A DNA stretch of 64,000 bases from DATDAH01 sp036525535 (GCA_036525535.1 DATDAH010000244.1:1-64000); one strand, 5' to 3'; counted from the stretch's first letter, positions 8,965-17,582 are shown. Notes: generated by a model from the letters alone, not told the origin. Made by a program: numbers and translations.

Positions 8965-9899
8965 CCCCTTCCATGACCGCAGACGCCCTCCCTGACGCGC
9001 CTCGCCGCACGCACCTCCAGCAGCTCGAAGACGAGAGCATCCACATCATCCGTGAGGTGGTGGCTCAGTTCGAACGGCCGGTGATGCTCTACAGCATCGG
9101 CAAGGATTCCGGGGTCATGCTCCGGTTGGCCGAGAAGGCCTTCCACCCCGGCAAGCTGCCGTTCCCCCTGCTGCACGTGGACACCACGTGGAAGTTCAAG
9201 GACATGATCGCCCACCGCAACCGAATGGCCGAGGAGCTGGGCGTGGAGCTGATCGTCCACACGAACCAGGACGGCGTGGCCACCGGCATCAACCCCTTCG
9301 ACCACGGCTCCAAGAACTACACGGACATCATGAAGACCCAGGCCCTCAAGCAGGCCCTGGACGCCGGAGGCTACGACGCCGCCTTCGGTGGCGCCCGTCG
9401 CGACGAGGAGAAGTCCCGGGCCAAGGAACGGGTCTTCTCGTTCCGGGACAAGCACCACCGCTGGGACCCCAAGAACCAACGCCCCGAGCTGTGGAGCTTC
9501 TACAACGGGCGGGTCCACCCCGGTGAGAGCATCCGGGTCTTCCCGCTGTCGAACTGGACCGAGCTCGACATCTGGCAGTACATCTGGCTCGAGGAGATCC
9601 CGCTGGTGCCGCTCTACTACTCGGCCCTCCGCCCGACGGTCGAGCGGGACGGGACGCTGATCATGGTCGACGACGACCGCTTCCGCTTCGAGCCCGGCGA
9701 GGAGCCCGTCGACCGGATGATCCGCTTCCGCACCCTGGGCTGCTACCCGCTCTCCGGCGCCGTCGAGTCCACCGCCACCACCCTCCCCCAGATCATCCAG
9801 GAGATGCTGTTGGCCACTCGCTCCGAGCGGGAGGGCCGGGTCATCGACCACGACCAGGCCGGCTCCATGGAGGAGAAGAAGAAGGAGGGGTACTTCTAG
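8961..9899 (+). CDS. cysD: Sulfate adenylyltransferase subunit 2
   Basis: 312 residues. It adenylylates sulfate to APS together with CysN. The PP-loop is [11 protein letters not shown] (about 44-54), followed by [31 protein letters not shown] and the [15 protein letters not shown] segment, all diagnostic for CysD. The C-terminus EEKKKEGYF is also typical. Two ATGs lie near the start; the first overlaps the aarF-like stop in an ATGA. cysNC begins directly after its TAG, so the two are one operon. Confidence 0.96.
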   Translation: MTPSMTADALPDAPRRTHLQQLEDESIHIIREVVAQFERPVMLYSIGKDSGVMLRLAEKAFHPGKLPFPLLHVDTTWKFKDMIAHRNRMAEELGVELIVHTNQDGVATGINPFDHGSKNYTDIMKTQALKQALDAGGYDAAFGGARRDEEKSRAKERVFSFRDKHHRWDPKNQRPELWSFYNGRVHPGESIRVFPLSNWTELDIWQYIWLEEIPLVPLYYSALRPTVERDGTLIMVDDDRFRFEPGEEPVDRMIRFRTLGCYPLSGAVESTATTLPQIIQEMLLATRSEREGRVIDHDQAGSMEEKKKEGYF

Positions 9900-11819
9900 A
9901 TGTCGCACCAGTCCGAGCTGATCGCCACCGACATCGAGGCGTACCTGGCCGAGCACGAACAGAAGGACCTGCTCCGCTTCCTGACCTGCGGGTCGGTGGA
10001 CGACGGCAAGTCGACCCTGATCGGCCGCCTCCTGCACGACTCCCATCTGCTCTACGAGGACCAGTTGGCCGCGGTGGAAGCCGAGTCGACGACCATGGGG
10101 TCCGCCGGCGGTGAGCTGGACCTGGCCCTGCTCATGGACGGCTTGAAGGCCGAGCGGGAGCAGGGCATCACCATCGACGTCGCCTACCGCTACTTCTCGA
10201 CCTCGCGGCGCAAGTTCATCATCGCCGACACCCCGGGCCACGAGCAGTACACCCGCAACATGGTCACGGGAGCCTCGACCTGCGATCTGGCCATCATCCT
10301 GGTGGACGCCCGGCACGGCGTGCAGGCCCAGACCAAGCGCCACAGTTACCTGACCTCGCTCCTCGGCATCGAGAACACGGTCGTGGCCATCAACAAGATG
10401 GACCTCGTCGACCACTCGAAAGAGCGCTTCGAGGAGATCCGGGACCACTACCTCGAGTTCGCCGAGCGCCTCGACCTGAAGAAGGCGCCGTGGTTCATCC
10501 CCATCTCCGCCCTGAAGGGCGACTGGGTGGTCGACCCCGGCACGAACATGACCTGGTTCGACGGCCCGACCCTCATGGAGCACCTCGAGACCGTGCCGGT
10601 CACGGTGCCCGAGGACGGCGACCTGCGCTTCCCGGTCCAGCTGGTGCGGCGCCCGGACCTGACCTTTCGGGGCTTCGCCGGCACGGTCGCCTCCGGTGTC
10701 GTCCACCCCGGCGACGAGGTCATGGTCCTGCCCTCAGGCGTGGTCACGACCGTGGATCGCCTGGTCACGTTCAACGGCGACCTCGACGAGGCCGGCCCCG
10801 GCACCGCCCTCACCATGACCTTGACCGACGAGGTCGACGTGTCCCGGGGCGACGTGCTCGTCCACCCCGAGCGCCGGCCGCAACGCAGCCACGAGGTCGA
10901 CGCCATGGTCGTGTGGATGAGCGAGACCGACATGGCCCCGGGCAAGGAGTACCTGGTCCAGCAGGCCAACCGGATCGTCCCGGGCCGCATCACCACGATG
11001 GCCCACCGCATCGACATCAACACCCTCGAGCCCGAGGCCGCCGCCGGCCTGGCCGTCAACGAGATCGGGCGCTGCACGGTCACCTGCGACCAGCAGCTGC
11101 TCTTCGACGCCTACGAGCGCAACCGCACGACGGGCGCGTTCATCCTGGTCGACCGCCTGAGCAACGCCACGATGGCGGCGGGCATGATCCTGCCCCAGGA
11201 CTCGGCCTGGGACGTCCAGCCCGACGAGCACCTGCAGCGCCATTTGAGCCAGATCACGGTGGCTGAGCGGGAGAGCCGCTACGGCCAGCGCCCGTGCACC
11301 GTCCTGCTGACCGGGCTCACGGGGGCCGGGAAGTCGACGACGGCGGTCGCCCTCGAGCGCCGCCTGTTCGACGCCGGCCGAGCGACGTTGCGCATCGACG
11401 GCGAGGACCTGCGTCTGGGCATGAGCCGCGACCTCGGCTTCAGCGCCCAGGAACGCTCGGAGAACCTGCGCCGCATGGCCGAGGTGGCCCGCCTGGCCAA
11501 CGAGTCCGGGATCATCGTGATCGCCGCCTTTGCCGCCCCCAAGGCCGACGTCCGCGACCGGGCCCGGGAGCTGGTCGGCCCCGAGCGCTTCCTGATCGTC
11601 CACCTCGACGCCCCGGTGGAGGTCGCCCGCCAGCGGGATCCCGAGGGCCTCTACGAGGCTGCGGACCGGGGCGAGATCCCGCAGTTCCCCGGCGTCTCCG
11701 CGACCTACGACGTCCCCGAGAACCCGGACCTGACCCTCGACACCGCCACCGTCGACCAGGCCGACAACGTCGAGCGCATCATCGACCTCCTCACCGAACG
11801 CGGCTTCCTCACCCCCTGA
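9900..11819 (+). CDS. cysNC: Bifunctional sulfate adenylyltransferase subunit 1 / APS kinase
   Basis: 639 residues. The N-terminal GTPase half (CysN) has GSVDDGKST (31-39), the switch-II DTPGHEQY, and NKMDLVD; its GTP hydrolysis drives APS formation by CysD. Beta-barrel domains follow to about residue 440. The C-terminal APS-kinase half (about 455-639) has P-loop GLTGAGKST, IDGEDLRLGMSRDLGFSAQERSENLRRMAEVA and QRDPEGLYEAADRGEIPQFPGVSATYD. The ATG follows the cysD stop with no gap. Together with stand-alone cysC it gives two APS kinases within 8 kb. Confidence 0.96.
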   Translation: MSHQSELIATDIEAYLAEHEQKDLLRFLTCGSVDDGKSTLIGRLLHDSHLLYEDQLAAVEAESTTMGSAGGELDLALLMDGLKAEREQGITIDVAYRYFSTSRRKFIIADTPGHEQYTRNMVTGASTCDLAIILVDARHGVQAQTKRHSYLTSLLGIENTVVAINKMDLVDHSKERFEEIRDHYLEFAERLDLKKAPWFIPISALKGDWVVDPGTNMTWFDGPTLMEHLETVPVTVPEDGDLRFPVQLVRRPDLTFRGFAGTVASGVVHPGDEVMVLPSGVVTTVDRLVTFNGDLDEAGPGTALTMTLTDEVDVSRGDVLVHPERRPQRSHEVDAMVVWMSETDMAPGKEYLVQQANRIVPGRITTMAHRIDINTLEPEAAAGLAVNEIGRCTVTCDQQLLFDAYERNRTTGAFILVDRLSNATMAAGMILPQDSAWDVQPDEHLQRHLSQITVAERESRYGQRPCTVLLTGLTGAGKSTTAVALERRLFDAGRATLRIDGEDLRLGMSRDLGFSAQERSENLRRMAEVARLANESGIIVIAAFAAPKADVRDRARELVGPERFLIVHLDAPVEVARQRDPEGLYEAADRGEIPQFPGVSATYDVPENPDLTLDTATVDQADNVERIIDLLTERGFLTP

Positions 11820-11820
11820 C

Positions 11821-11831
11821 CCGTTCTGGCC
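11821..11831. repeat. Intergenic CCGTTCTGGCC element, copy 1
   Basis: This 11-base word stands two bases after the cysNC stop. The same word appears at 35290 and inverted at 35333, each time just after a stop codon between convergent genes. Confidence 0.4.
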
Positions 11832-11875
11832 GGTGATCTGGCAGCTATGACGACGAGATCAACGGCTTGACCAGG

Positions 11876-12544
11876 TCAGTCGTCGGGGGCGTCGACGGTG
11901 ATGTCGAACGAGGCCAGGAACGCCAGGGCGAACGACACGACCTGATCGGGGCTGAGGACGATGTCGCGCAGGCCGCCGATGCCACCCAGCTCGTGGACGG
12001 TCGAGCGTTCCAGCCGCAGGGCCGTGACCACGGCCCTCGAGAACTCCGCGCCCGTCAGGTCACACCCGAGGAACCCGGTCCGGCGGACGGTGGCGGCGTA
12101 GAAGTCAGCCCGGCGGAGGTCGCAGTCCAGGAACTCGGCGTGGTCGATCTCCGCCATCCGGAACCAGGCGTCATCGAGGCGATCGTCGACGAAGCTGACC
12201 TCCTCCGCTTGGAGATCGGCGGTCGAGAGGCCGGACATCCGGCAGTCCTCGAACCGGACCCGCCGGAGCTTCGTCGCGCCCAAGGTCACCCCGGACAGCT
12301 CGCAGCCCACCAAGGTGACGTCCTCGAGGACCAGCCGGTCGAAGGAGGACGCCGTCAACCGCACCCCGTCGAGCCGGCAGCCGGCGAGGGTGAGCCCGTC
12401 GAGCGAGCCCCCGACGAGCTCGCCAGTGAGGAGCGCGTCCTCGACCTCGTCCCCACTGGTCAGGTCGGAGAACGCGACCGCGTCGAGGTCGCCGGCGACC
12501 TCAGGCGGGTCCACGGGAGCGGGACCGCCCGCGGGCGGGGTCAA
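11876..12544 (-). CDS. Pentapeptide-repeat protein
   Basis: 222 residues. From about residue 35 to 165 the sequence runs in tandem A(D/N)LxX-type pentapeptides, for example [21 protein letters not shown] and [23 protein letters not shown], which form a right-handed beta helix. A helical C-terminal tail ([22 protein letters not shown]) follows. The TTG start overlaps the stop of the upstream 57-residue gene; a later start is possible because the first 15 residues are low complexity. Binding partner unknown. Confidence 0.8.
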   Translation of the reverse strand: MTPPAGGPAPVDPPEVAGDLDAVAFSDLTSGDEVEDALLTGELVGGSLDGLTLAGCRLDGVRLTASSFDRLVLEDVTLVGCELSGVTLGATKLRRVRFEDCRMSGLSTADLQAEEVSFVDDRLDDAWFRMAEIDHAEFLDCDLRRADFYAATVRRTGFLGCDLTGAEFSRAVVTALRLERSTVHELGGIGGLRDIVLSPDQVVSFALAFLASFDITVDAPDD

Positions 12545-12714
12545 TCGACGGTGATCTGGCCGGTGACGGGGAACTCCTTGCGGACGACGAGGCGGTCGGT
12601 GTCCTCGGCCACCGACTCGTAGCCCAGCTCCGCGTAGCTCTCCTTCACCCCGTCGAGCTGGGTGATGGGGATGTCCACGATGGTGAGGTACTCCCAGCGC
12701 TCCGAGATGTGCAT
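12541..12714 (-). CDS. 57-residue conserved-looking small protein
   Basis: The predicted protein begins [16 protein letters not shown] and ends [11 protein letters not shown]. It has no membrane segment or cysteine and alternates charged and hydrophobic residues like a small alpha/beta domain. It has a TACGCT hexamer six bases before the ATG and overlaps the pentapeptide gene by four bases in a TTGA, so the two probably form an operon. It is divergent from nucS with 39 bases between start codons. Not recognised as a named family. Confidence 0.6.
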   Translation of the reverse strand: MHISERWEYLTIVDIPITQLDGVKESYAELGYESVAEDTDRLVVRKEFPVTGQITVD

Positions 12715-12715
12715 G

Positions 12716-12750
12716 GGGCGAGCGTAGGCACCGCAGGCCTACGCTCGCCC
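12716..12750. promoter_or_regulatory. Divergent nucS promoter region with perfect 14-bp inverted repeat
   Basis: The arms GGGCGAGCGTAGGC (12716-12729) and GCCTACGCTCGCCC (12737-12750) are perfect complements around the 7-base spacer ACCGCAG. Each arm carries one TACGCT hexamer: one points to nucS (8 bases before its GTG), the other to the 57-residue gene (6 bases before its ATG). The two -10 elements are therefore embedded in one palindrome, which may be a regulator site or a transcript hairpin. Confidence 0.65.
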
Positions 12751-12753
12751 GCC

Positions 12754-13413
12754 GTGAGGCTCGTGATCGCCCGGTGCCAGGTGGACTACGAAGGCCGGCT
12801 CACGGCGCACTTGCCGATGGCCCCCCGCCTGATCATGGTGAAGGCCGACGGGTGCGTCGCCATCCACGCCGACGGCGGCGCGTACAAGCCGCTGAACTGG
12901 ATGAACGCGCCCAACACGCTCGTCGAAGGCGACGGGGTGTGGACCGTGACCAGCCCCAAGGGCGAGCAGCTGATCATCACCATGGAGGAGATCCTGTCGG
13001 ATTCGGCCCACGAGCTGGGGATCGACCCGGGCCTGACCAAGGACGGGGTCGAGGCCCATCTCCAGGAGCTGCTGGCCCTCGATTGCAACCGCATCGAGAA
13101 CGGGTTCAAGCTCGTCCGTCGGGAGTGGCCGACCGACATCGGCCCGGTCGACCTCCTCTGCCGGGACGCCGACGGGCAAGCCGTGGCCGTGGAGGTCAAG
13201 CGCCGCGGCGAGATCGACGGGGTCGAGCAGCTGTCCCGCTACGTCGAGCGGATGGACCGGGACCCGTCCCTCCGCCCGGTACGCGGCGTCTTCGTCGCTC
13301 AGGTGATCAAGCCACAGGCAAAAGTCCTGGCCGAGTCCCGGGGCATAGCCTGCGTCGAGGTCGACTACGACGAGCTGCGAGGCATCGAGCGCAACGAGCT
13401 GAAGCTGTTCTGA
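12754..13413 (+). CDS. nucS: Mismatch-specific endonuclease NucS/EndoMS
   Basis: 219 residues. NucS cuts both strands at mismatched bases and supplies mismatch repair in actinobacteria that lack MutS/MutL. The N-terminal dimerisation half has [19 protein letters not shown] and [12 protein letters not shown]; the C-terminal RecB-like nuclease has [13 protein letters not shown] (D133) and [12 protein letters not shown] (E147, K149). The protein ends in ELKLF, comparable to the C-terminal tail reported to contact the sliding clamp. The upstream in-frame ATG overlaps the palindrome; the GTG after TACGCT gives the family N-terminus. Confidence 0.95.
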   Translation: MRLVIARCQVDYEGRLTAHLPMAPRLIMVKADGCVAIHADGGAYKPLNWMNAPNTLVEGDGVWTVTSPKGEQLIITMEEILSDSAHELGIDPGLTKDGVEAHLQELLALDCNRIENGFKLVRREWPTDIGPVDLLCRDADGQAVAVEVKRRGEIDGVEQLSRYVERMDRDPSLRPVRGVFVAQVIKPQAKVLAESRGIACVEVDYDELRGIERNELKLF

Positions 13414-13432
13414 CCGGAGAAGGGGGACCGCC

Positions 13433-13993
13433 ATGGCGGACGTGAGGAGCTGGTTGAAGGATGCGGCAGCAGGCTTCGGCTCCTGCCTGGAGGGCGTGGC
13501 CGACGAACAGTGGTCCTCGCCCACCCCCGACGCCGAATGGGACGTGCGGGCGTTGGTGGCCCACGTCGTGGACGAGCAGCTCTGGGCGCCCCCGCTGCTG
13601 GCCGGCCGCACCATCGACGACATCGGTGACGAGATCCCATCGGACCCGTTGGGCGACGACAGCGTCGCCGCCCAGCGCGACGCGACCGCCGCGATGGTGG
13701 ACGCCCTGGAGGACCTCGATCTCGACGCCACCGTTCACCTGTCCTTCGGTGACGTGCCGGCCCAGGAGTACCTGATGCAGCTGTTCGCCGACCACCTGAT
13801 CCACACGTGGGACCTGGCCCGGGCCACGGGCCAGCCCGAACGGCTGGATCCCGAGCTGGTGGCCGTGTGTGCCACCTGGTTCGTCGGACGGGAGGACCTC
13901 TACCGCCAGAGCGGGGCCATCGGCCCGGCCGTGACCGTCGAGGGCGGCGACGCCCAGTCCGAGCTCCTGGGCCGCTTCGGCCGGCGCCCCTAG
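13433..13993 (+). CDS. TIGR03086-type DinB/maleylpyruvate-isomerase-like protein
   Basis: 186 residues. Four-helix bundle proteins of this group bind a metal through three histidines; here candidates are LVAHVVDEQ and the ADHLIHTWDLARATGQ segment, the clearest signature of the TIGR03086 family. WDVRALVAHV at about 35-45 is also typical. Related enzymes use mycothiol as a thiol cofactor, but no substrate is evident. It follows nucS by 19 bases with a GGGGG leader and may be co-transcribed. Confidence 0.75.
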   Translation: MADVRSWLKDAAAGFGSCLEGVADEQWSSPTPDAEWDVRALVAHVVDEQLWAPPLLAGRTIDDIGDEIPSDPLGDDSVAAQRDATAAMVDALEDLDLDATVHLSFGDVPAQEYLMQLFADHLIHTWDLARATGQPERLDPELVAVCATWFVGREDLYRQSGAIGPAVTVEGGDAQSELLGRFGRRP

Positions 13994-14038
13994 CCCGACG
14001 AAAGACGTTCTCCGCGTGAAGGGATAGACATCCCCTCC

Positions 14039-15022
14039 ATGATGCGACTCGCCCTCCAGGTCCCGAACTTCACGTACCCGGACGTCGAGGTCGGCGACCT
14101 GTTCGAGACCGTGGCCGAGGTGGCGACCGCCGCCGAGGCGTCGGGTTTCGACACCTTGCTGGTGATGGACCACTTCTACCAGCTGCCCATGCTGGGGTCG
14201 CCCGACCAGCCGATGTTCGAGGCGTACACCCTCCTCAGCGCGCTGGCCGCCCGGACGAGCTCCATCCAGCTGGGCACCCTGGTGACGGGCGTGACCTACC
14301 GGAACCCGGCCTTCCTGGCCAAGGTCGTCACGAACCTCGACGTCATCTCCCGGGGTCGGGCGATGCTCGGCATCGGAGCGGCCTGGTTCGACATGGAGCA
14401 CGACGCCTTCGGCTACGACTTCCCGCCGGTGTCGGACCGCTTCGAGATGCTGGAGGAGGCCATCCAGATCACCCAGGCCATGTTCGCCGACGAGCGGCCG
14501 ACCTTCGAGGGCAAGCACTTCCAGGTCCGGGACATCATCAACAACCCGAAGCCGATCCGCGCCAAGATCCCCCTGATGGTCGGCGGGGCCGGCGAGAAGA
14601 AGACCTTGCGCATCGCCGCCCGGTACGCGGACCACTCGAACCTGACCTGCGGTCTCGACGAGGTGCCGCACAAGCTGGACGTGCTGGCCGGTCACCTGGC
14701 CGAGGTCGGCCGGGAGCGTAGCGAGATCGGGGTCAGCGCCCTGAACTTCCTGATCGCCGGCGACACCGACGACGAGGCCTTCGCATCCCGGGACGAGCTG
14801 GTCCGGGGCCTGGGGATGGAATGGGACACCCTGGACGACGGCACTCGGGAGATGCTCGGCCACCGCATGCTGGTCGGCGGCCCCGACAGCATCGGCGAGC
14901 AGGTCCAGGAGCGGATCCTGGGCCAGGGCCTCGATGCCGTCGTGGTCAACATCCCGACCGGCGGCCACCTGCCTGAGGTCGTCGCCCGGAGTGGCGAGAT
15001 CCTGACCAAGGCCCTCTCCTGA
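14039..15022 (+). CDS. LLM-class F420-dependent oxidoreductase
   Basis: 327 residues, bacterial luciferase-like TIM barrel. Seen: FDTLLVMDHFYQLP, TSSIQLGTLVTGVTYRNPAFLAKVVTNLDVISRGRAMLGIGAAWF and the QGLDAVVVNIPTGGH end, all usual for the F420-dependent branch found in actinobacteria. Two ATGs (MM) start the gene. Its stop overlaps an apparent CTG start of the nitroreductase gene in a CTGA. Substrate unknown. First of four such proteins in the window. Confidence 0.88.
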   Translation: MMRLALQVPNFTYPDVEVGDLFETVAEVATAAEASGFDTLLVMDHFYQLPMLGSPDQPMFEAYTLLSALAARTSSIQLGTLVTGVTYRNPAFLAKVVTNLDVISRGRAMLGIGAAWFDMEHDAFGYDFPPVSDRFEMLEEAIQITQAMFADERPTFEGKHFQVRDIINNPKPIRAKIPLMVGGAGEKKTLRIAARYADHSNLTCGLDEVPHKLDVLAGHLAEVGRERSEIGVSALNFLIAGDTDDEAFASRDELVRGLGMEWDTLDDGTREMLGHRMLVGGPDSIGEQVQERILGQGLDAVVVNIPTGGHLPEVVARSGEILTKALS

Positions 15023-15606
15023 CGGACTTCTTCGACGTCGTCGGCCGGCAGCGGGCCTGCCGCGCCTTCGACCCCGACCGCGAGGTCGGTGACGACCTCG
15101 TAGAACGCGTGCTGGATGCGGCCCGCTTCGCGCCGAGCTCGTCGAACACCCAGCCCTGGGTGTTCGTCGTCGTGCGGGACGCCGAGCGGCGGGCGCGCCT
15201 GACTGATCTCATGGACCGGCTCTGGTCGTCGGTTCCCGAGTCGGACCTCGCTCCCTCGCTCCGAGCTGACGTCGCGGGCGGCTTCGGCGGTGGCTTCGCG
15301 ACCGCGCCGGTGTGGATCGTCGTCGGCGCCGACGACCAACGGGCGGAAAGGCGGGAACAGTCGTCGTCCATCTATCCCGCCGTGCAGAACCTCCTCCTGG
15401 CGGCCACCGCCCTGGGCCTCGGGTCAGCGATGACGACGATCGCCGCCTACGACCCGGTCGAGGTGCGCGCCATCACCGGGCTCCCCGACTCGGTGCGCCC
15501 CTACGCGATGGTCCCCCTCGGCTGGCCGGCCCGCCCCCTGGGTCCGCCCCGCCGCCGGCCCGTGTCCGAGATCGCCCACCGCGACACCTACGGCGCCCCC
15601 TGGTAG
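15019..15606 (+). CDS. Nitroreductase-family flavoprotein, apparent CTG start
   Basis: About 195 residues. The FMN-binding N-terminal motif RQRACRAFDPDREV, then RFAPSSSNTQPWVFVVVRD, YPAVQNLLLAATALGLGSAMTT and PYAMVPLGWPA define the family. The first ATG, GTG or TTG in frame is the GTG at 15109, which would remove the essential RxxR motif. The frame opens after a stop at 14974-14976 and contains no standard start before it, so the CTG that overlaps the upstream stop (CTGA) is taken as the start. Confidence 0.8.
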   Translation: MTDFFDVVGRQRACRAFDPDREVGDDLVERVLDAARFAPSSSNTQPWVFVVVRDAERRARLTDLMDRLWSSVPESDLAPSLRADVAGGFGGGFATAPVWIVVGADDQRAERREQSSSIYPAVQNLLLAATALGLGSAMTTIAAYDPVEVRAITGLPDSVRPYAMVPLGWPARPLGPPRRRPVSEIAHRDTYGAPW

Positions 15607-15694
15607 CCCGTCAGGGGGGGGCAGGGACGAGCGGATGGTCCGCCCCCGCGCGCTCGCCGACATGAGTAGGGGCTACTCGAATCAGGCGGGACCC

Positions 15695-16537
15695 TCAGTC
15701 GGTGAACTCGCACTTCCCGGCGTCGAGGACCACACGGCCGTCGTCACCGGTGGTCTGGAAGACGGCCTCGCCACCGTCCACCCACATGTTCACCGTGAGC
15801 GGCTCGCCGGGGAACACCGGCGAGGAGAAGCGCCCGTCCATCGACGTGAAGCGGGACGGCTCACCGTCACACAGCGTGTGCAGGAGCGCCCGGCCGGTGA
15901 AGCCGAAGGTGCACAGGCCGTGCAGGATCGGCCGGTCGAAGCCGGCCAGGGCGGCGAACTGCGGATCGGAGTGCAGCGGGTTGCGGTCGCCGGACAGCCG
16001 ATAGATCAGGGCCTGGTCCGGACGGGTGGCGTAGGTGACCGAGTGGTCCGGTGCCCGCTCGGGCGGCACGTTCTGGGGTCCCGACGGCCCCCGATCGCCG
16101 CCGAAACCACCCTCACCCCGGATGAAGGCCGACATGGTCGTGTCGAACAGCGGCTCGCCGGTCGCGGCGACCTTGGCCTTGGACTCCATGACCACGACCG
16201 CGCCCTTGCCCTTGTCGAAGATCCCGGTGATCTCGGTGGTGCAGGACAACGTGCCGCTGACCGGGATGGGCTGGTGGAGACGGACGCCCTGCTCGCCGTG
16301 CACGAGCATCGCCCAGTTGAAGTCGCCCAGGCTCGCCATGCCTCCGCCGATCACCCCGAGGACCACGGCCATCGTCGGGAAGACCTTCTGGTCGACGTCG
16401 ATGGAGTTCTCGGTGACGAAGGGGAGCTCGTCGGTGCCGGCGCCCACGCCGAGGGCGTAGAGGATGGCGTCCTTGGAGTCCCAGGACATCTCGGTCGGGT
16501 CCGTGACGGTCCCGACGGCATCGAGGTTGAGCGGCAT
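15695..16537 (-). CDS. MaoC-type (R)-specific enoyl-CoA hydratase 2
   Basis: 280 residues with a double hot-dog fold as in hydratase 2. The catalytic block is YRLSGDRNPLHSDPQFAALAGF (Asp/His pair in DRNPLH), followed by RPILHGLCTFGFTGRAL. The N-terminal half (to about 140) is the degenerate hot dog that makes the acyl pocket. It hydrates 2-enoyl-CoA to (R)-3-hydroxyacyl-CoA. The SDR gene ends nine bases upstream, so the pair forms a two-gene operon equivalent to the two catalytic parts of eukaryotic MFE-2. Confidence 0.88.
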   Translation of the reverse strand: MPLNLDAVGTVTDPTEMSWDSKDAILYALGVGAGTDELPFVTENSIDVDQKVFPTMAVVLGVIGGGMASLGDFNWAMLVHGEQGVRLHQPIPVSGTLSCTTEITGIFDKGKGAVVVMESKAKVAATGEPLFDTTMSAFIRGEGGFGGDRGPSGPQNVPPERAPDHSVTYATRPDQALIYRLSGDRNPLHSDPQFAALAGFDRPILHGLCTFGFTGRALLHTLCDGEPSRFTSMDGRFSSPVFPGEPLTVNMWVDGGEAVFQTTGDDGRVVLDAGKCEFTD

Positions 16538-16546
16538 CGAGGTCTC

Positions 16547-17449
16547 CTAGTGCTTGTCGTTGCCGAACATGTCGGCGTTGGGGCGGGCCTTGGCCATGAG
16601 CTCGGCCACCTTGGCGCCGATCTCGGTGGGGTCGTCGGTGGGCTCCACCGTGGGGCCCTTGTGCCAGCCCTCGGCCACCGCCAGCTCGCGGCCGGACACC
16701 TGGAAGACACGACCGGTCACGTCGGCGGACTCGGGACTGGCCAGCCACGTCACGATCGGGGCGATCCAGTGGGGAGCCATGGAGGCCTTGGTCTCCTCGT
16801 CGAGCTGGCCCATGCCGAGGTTCTCGGTCATGCGGGTGATCGCCCCCGGGGCGATGGCGTTGGCCGTGACGCCGTACCGCTCGAGCTCGATCGCGGTGAT
16901 GACGGTGAAGGCGGCGATGCCGGCCTTCGCCGCGCCGTAGTTGGTCTGACCGGCGTTGCCGTAGATGCCCGACGGTGACGTCGTGTTGATGATGCGGGCG
17001 TCGACGGTCTCGCCCGCCTTGACCAGCTGCCGCCAGTGGGCCGCGGCGTGGCGGGTGGGCCCGAACGTGCCCTTGAGGTGCACGGCGATGACGGCGTCCC
17101 ACTCCCCCTCGGCCATGTTCACCAGCATCCGGTCCCGCAGGATCCCGGCGTTGTTGATGAGCACGTCGAGGCGGCCGAAGTGGTCGATGGCCTGCTGGAT
17201 CATCTCACCCGAAGCGTCGAAGTCGGCGACGTTGGCCCCGTTGGCCACGGCCTCGCCGCCCATGGCCTCGATCTCGGCCACGACCGCCTGGGCCGGGGTG
17301 GCGTCCTCGCCCTCCCCGGTCATGTCCCCGCCGAGGTCGTTGACGACGATCTTGGCGCCCTGGTCGGCCAGCATCAGGGCGTACTCCCGCCCGATGCCCC
17401 GGCCGGCGCCGGTGATCACACAGACCCGACCTTCACAGATCCCGCTCAT
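16547..17449 (-). CDS. SDR dehydrogenase, 17beta-HSD4/MFE-2-like
   Basis: 300 residues. Cofactor motif TGAGRGIG, NDLGGDMTGEGEDATPAQ (an extended loop typical of the MFE-2 dehydrogenase unit), NNAGILRD, and the catalytic Ser-Tyr-Lys in NTTSPSGIYGNAGQTNYGAAKAG. It would oxidise (R)-3-hydroxyacyl-CoA made by the downstream MaoC hydratase. The ATG chosen has GAGGACGAGG just before it; a longer frame adds 20 residues that do not look conserved. A close paralogue lies at 29185. Confidence 0.88.
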   Translation of the reverse strand: MSGICEGRVCVITGAGRGIGREYALMLADQGAKIVVNDLGGDMTGEGEDATPAQAVVAEIEAMGGEAVANGANVADFDASGEMIQQAIDHFGRLDVLINNAGILRDRMLVNMAEGEWDAVIAVHLKGTFGPTRHAAAHWRQLVKAGETVDARIINTTSPSGIYGNAGQTNYGAAKAGIAAFTVITAIELERYGVTANAIAPGAITRMTENLGMGQLDEETKASMAPHWIAPIVTWLASPESADVTGRVFQVSGRELAVAEGWHKGPTVEPTDDPTEIGAKVAELMAKARPNADMFGNDKH

Positions 17450-17582
17450 GTCCTCGTCCTCGTTCGCGCTCGACGTGCTGGCCACCAAGTGGGCGAGAGA
17501 GTGTTTCACCGACGGGCCGGGAGGGGCGAATCCCCCGGGGGTGACAGAGGATCAGCCCCCGCGCACGCCAGAATGGCCGGGA

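Noticed and set aside
8922..9000. A sulfur-related riboswitch before cysD
   Set aside because: cysD overlaps the kinase gene by four bases, so there is no leader, and no conserved aptamer motif was seen.
7255..10706. Long open frames antisense to the aarF-like kinase and cysD/cysN genes
   Set aside because: Their products are rich in Gly, Arg, Val and His, show no family motifs, and lie opposite genes with clear motifs. They are the usual result of high third-position GC.
13994..14038. TAGACA eight bases before the F420 oxidoreductase ATG as a further promoter hexamer
   Set aside because: It lacks the final T of TANNNT. It may still be functional, but I did not count it in the promoter set.
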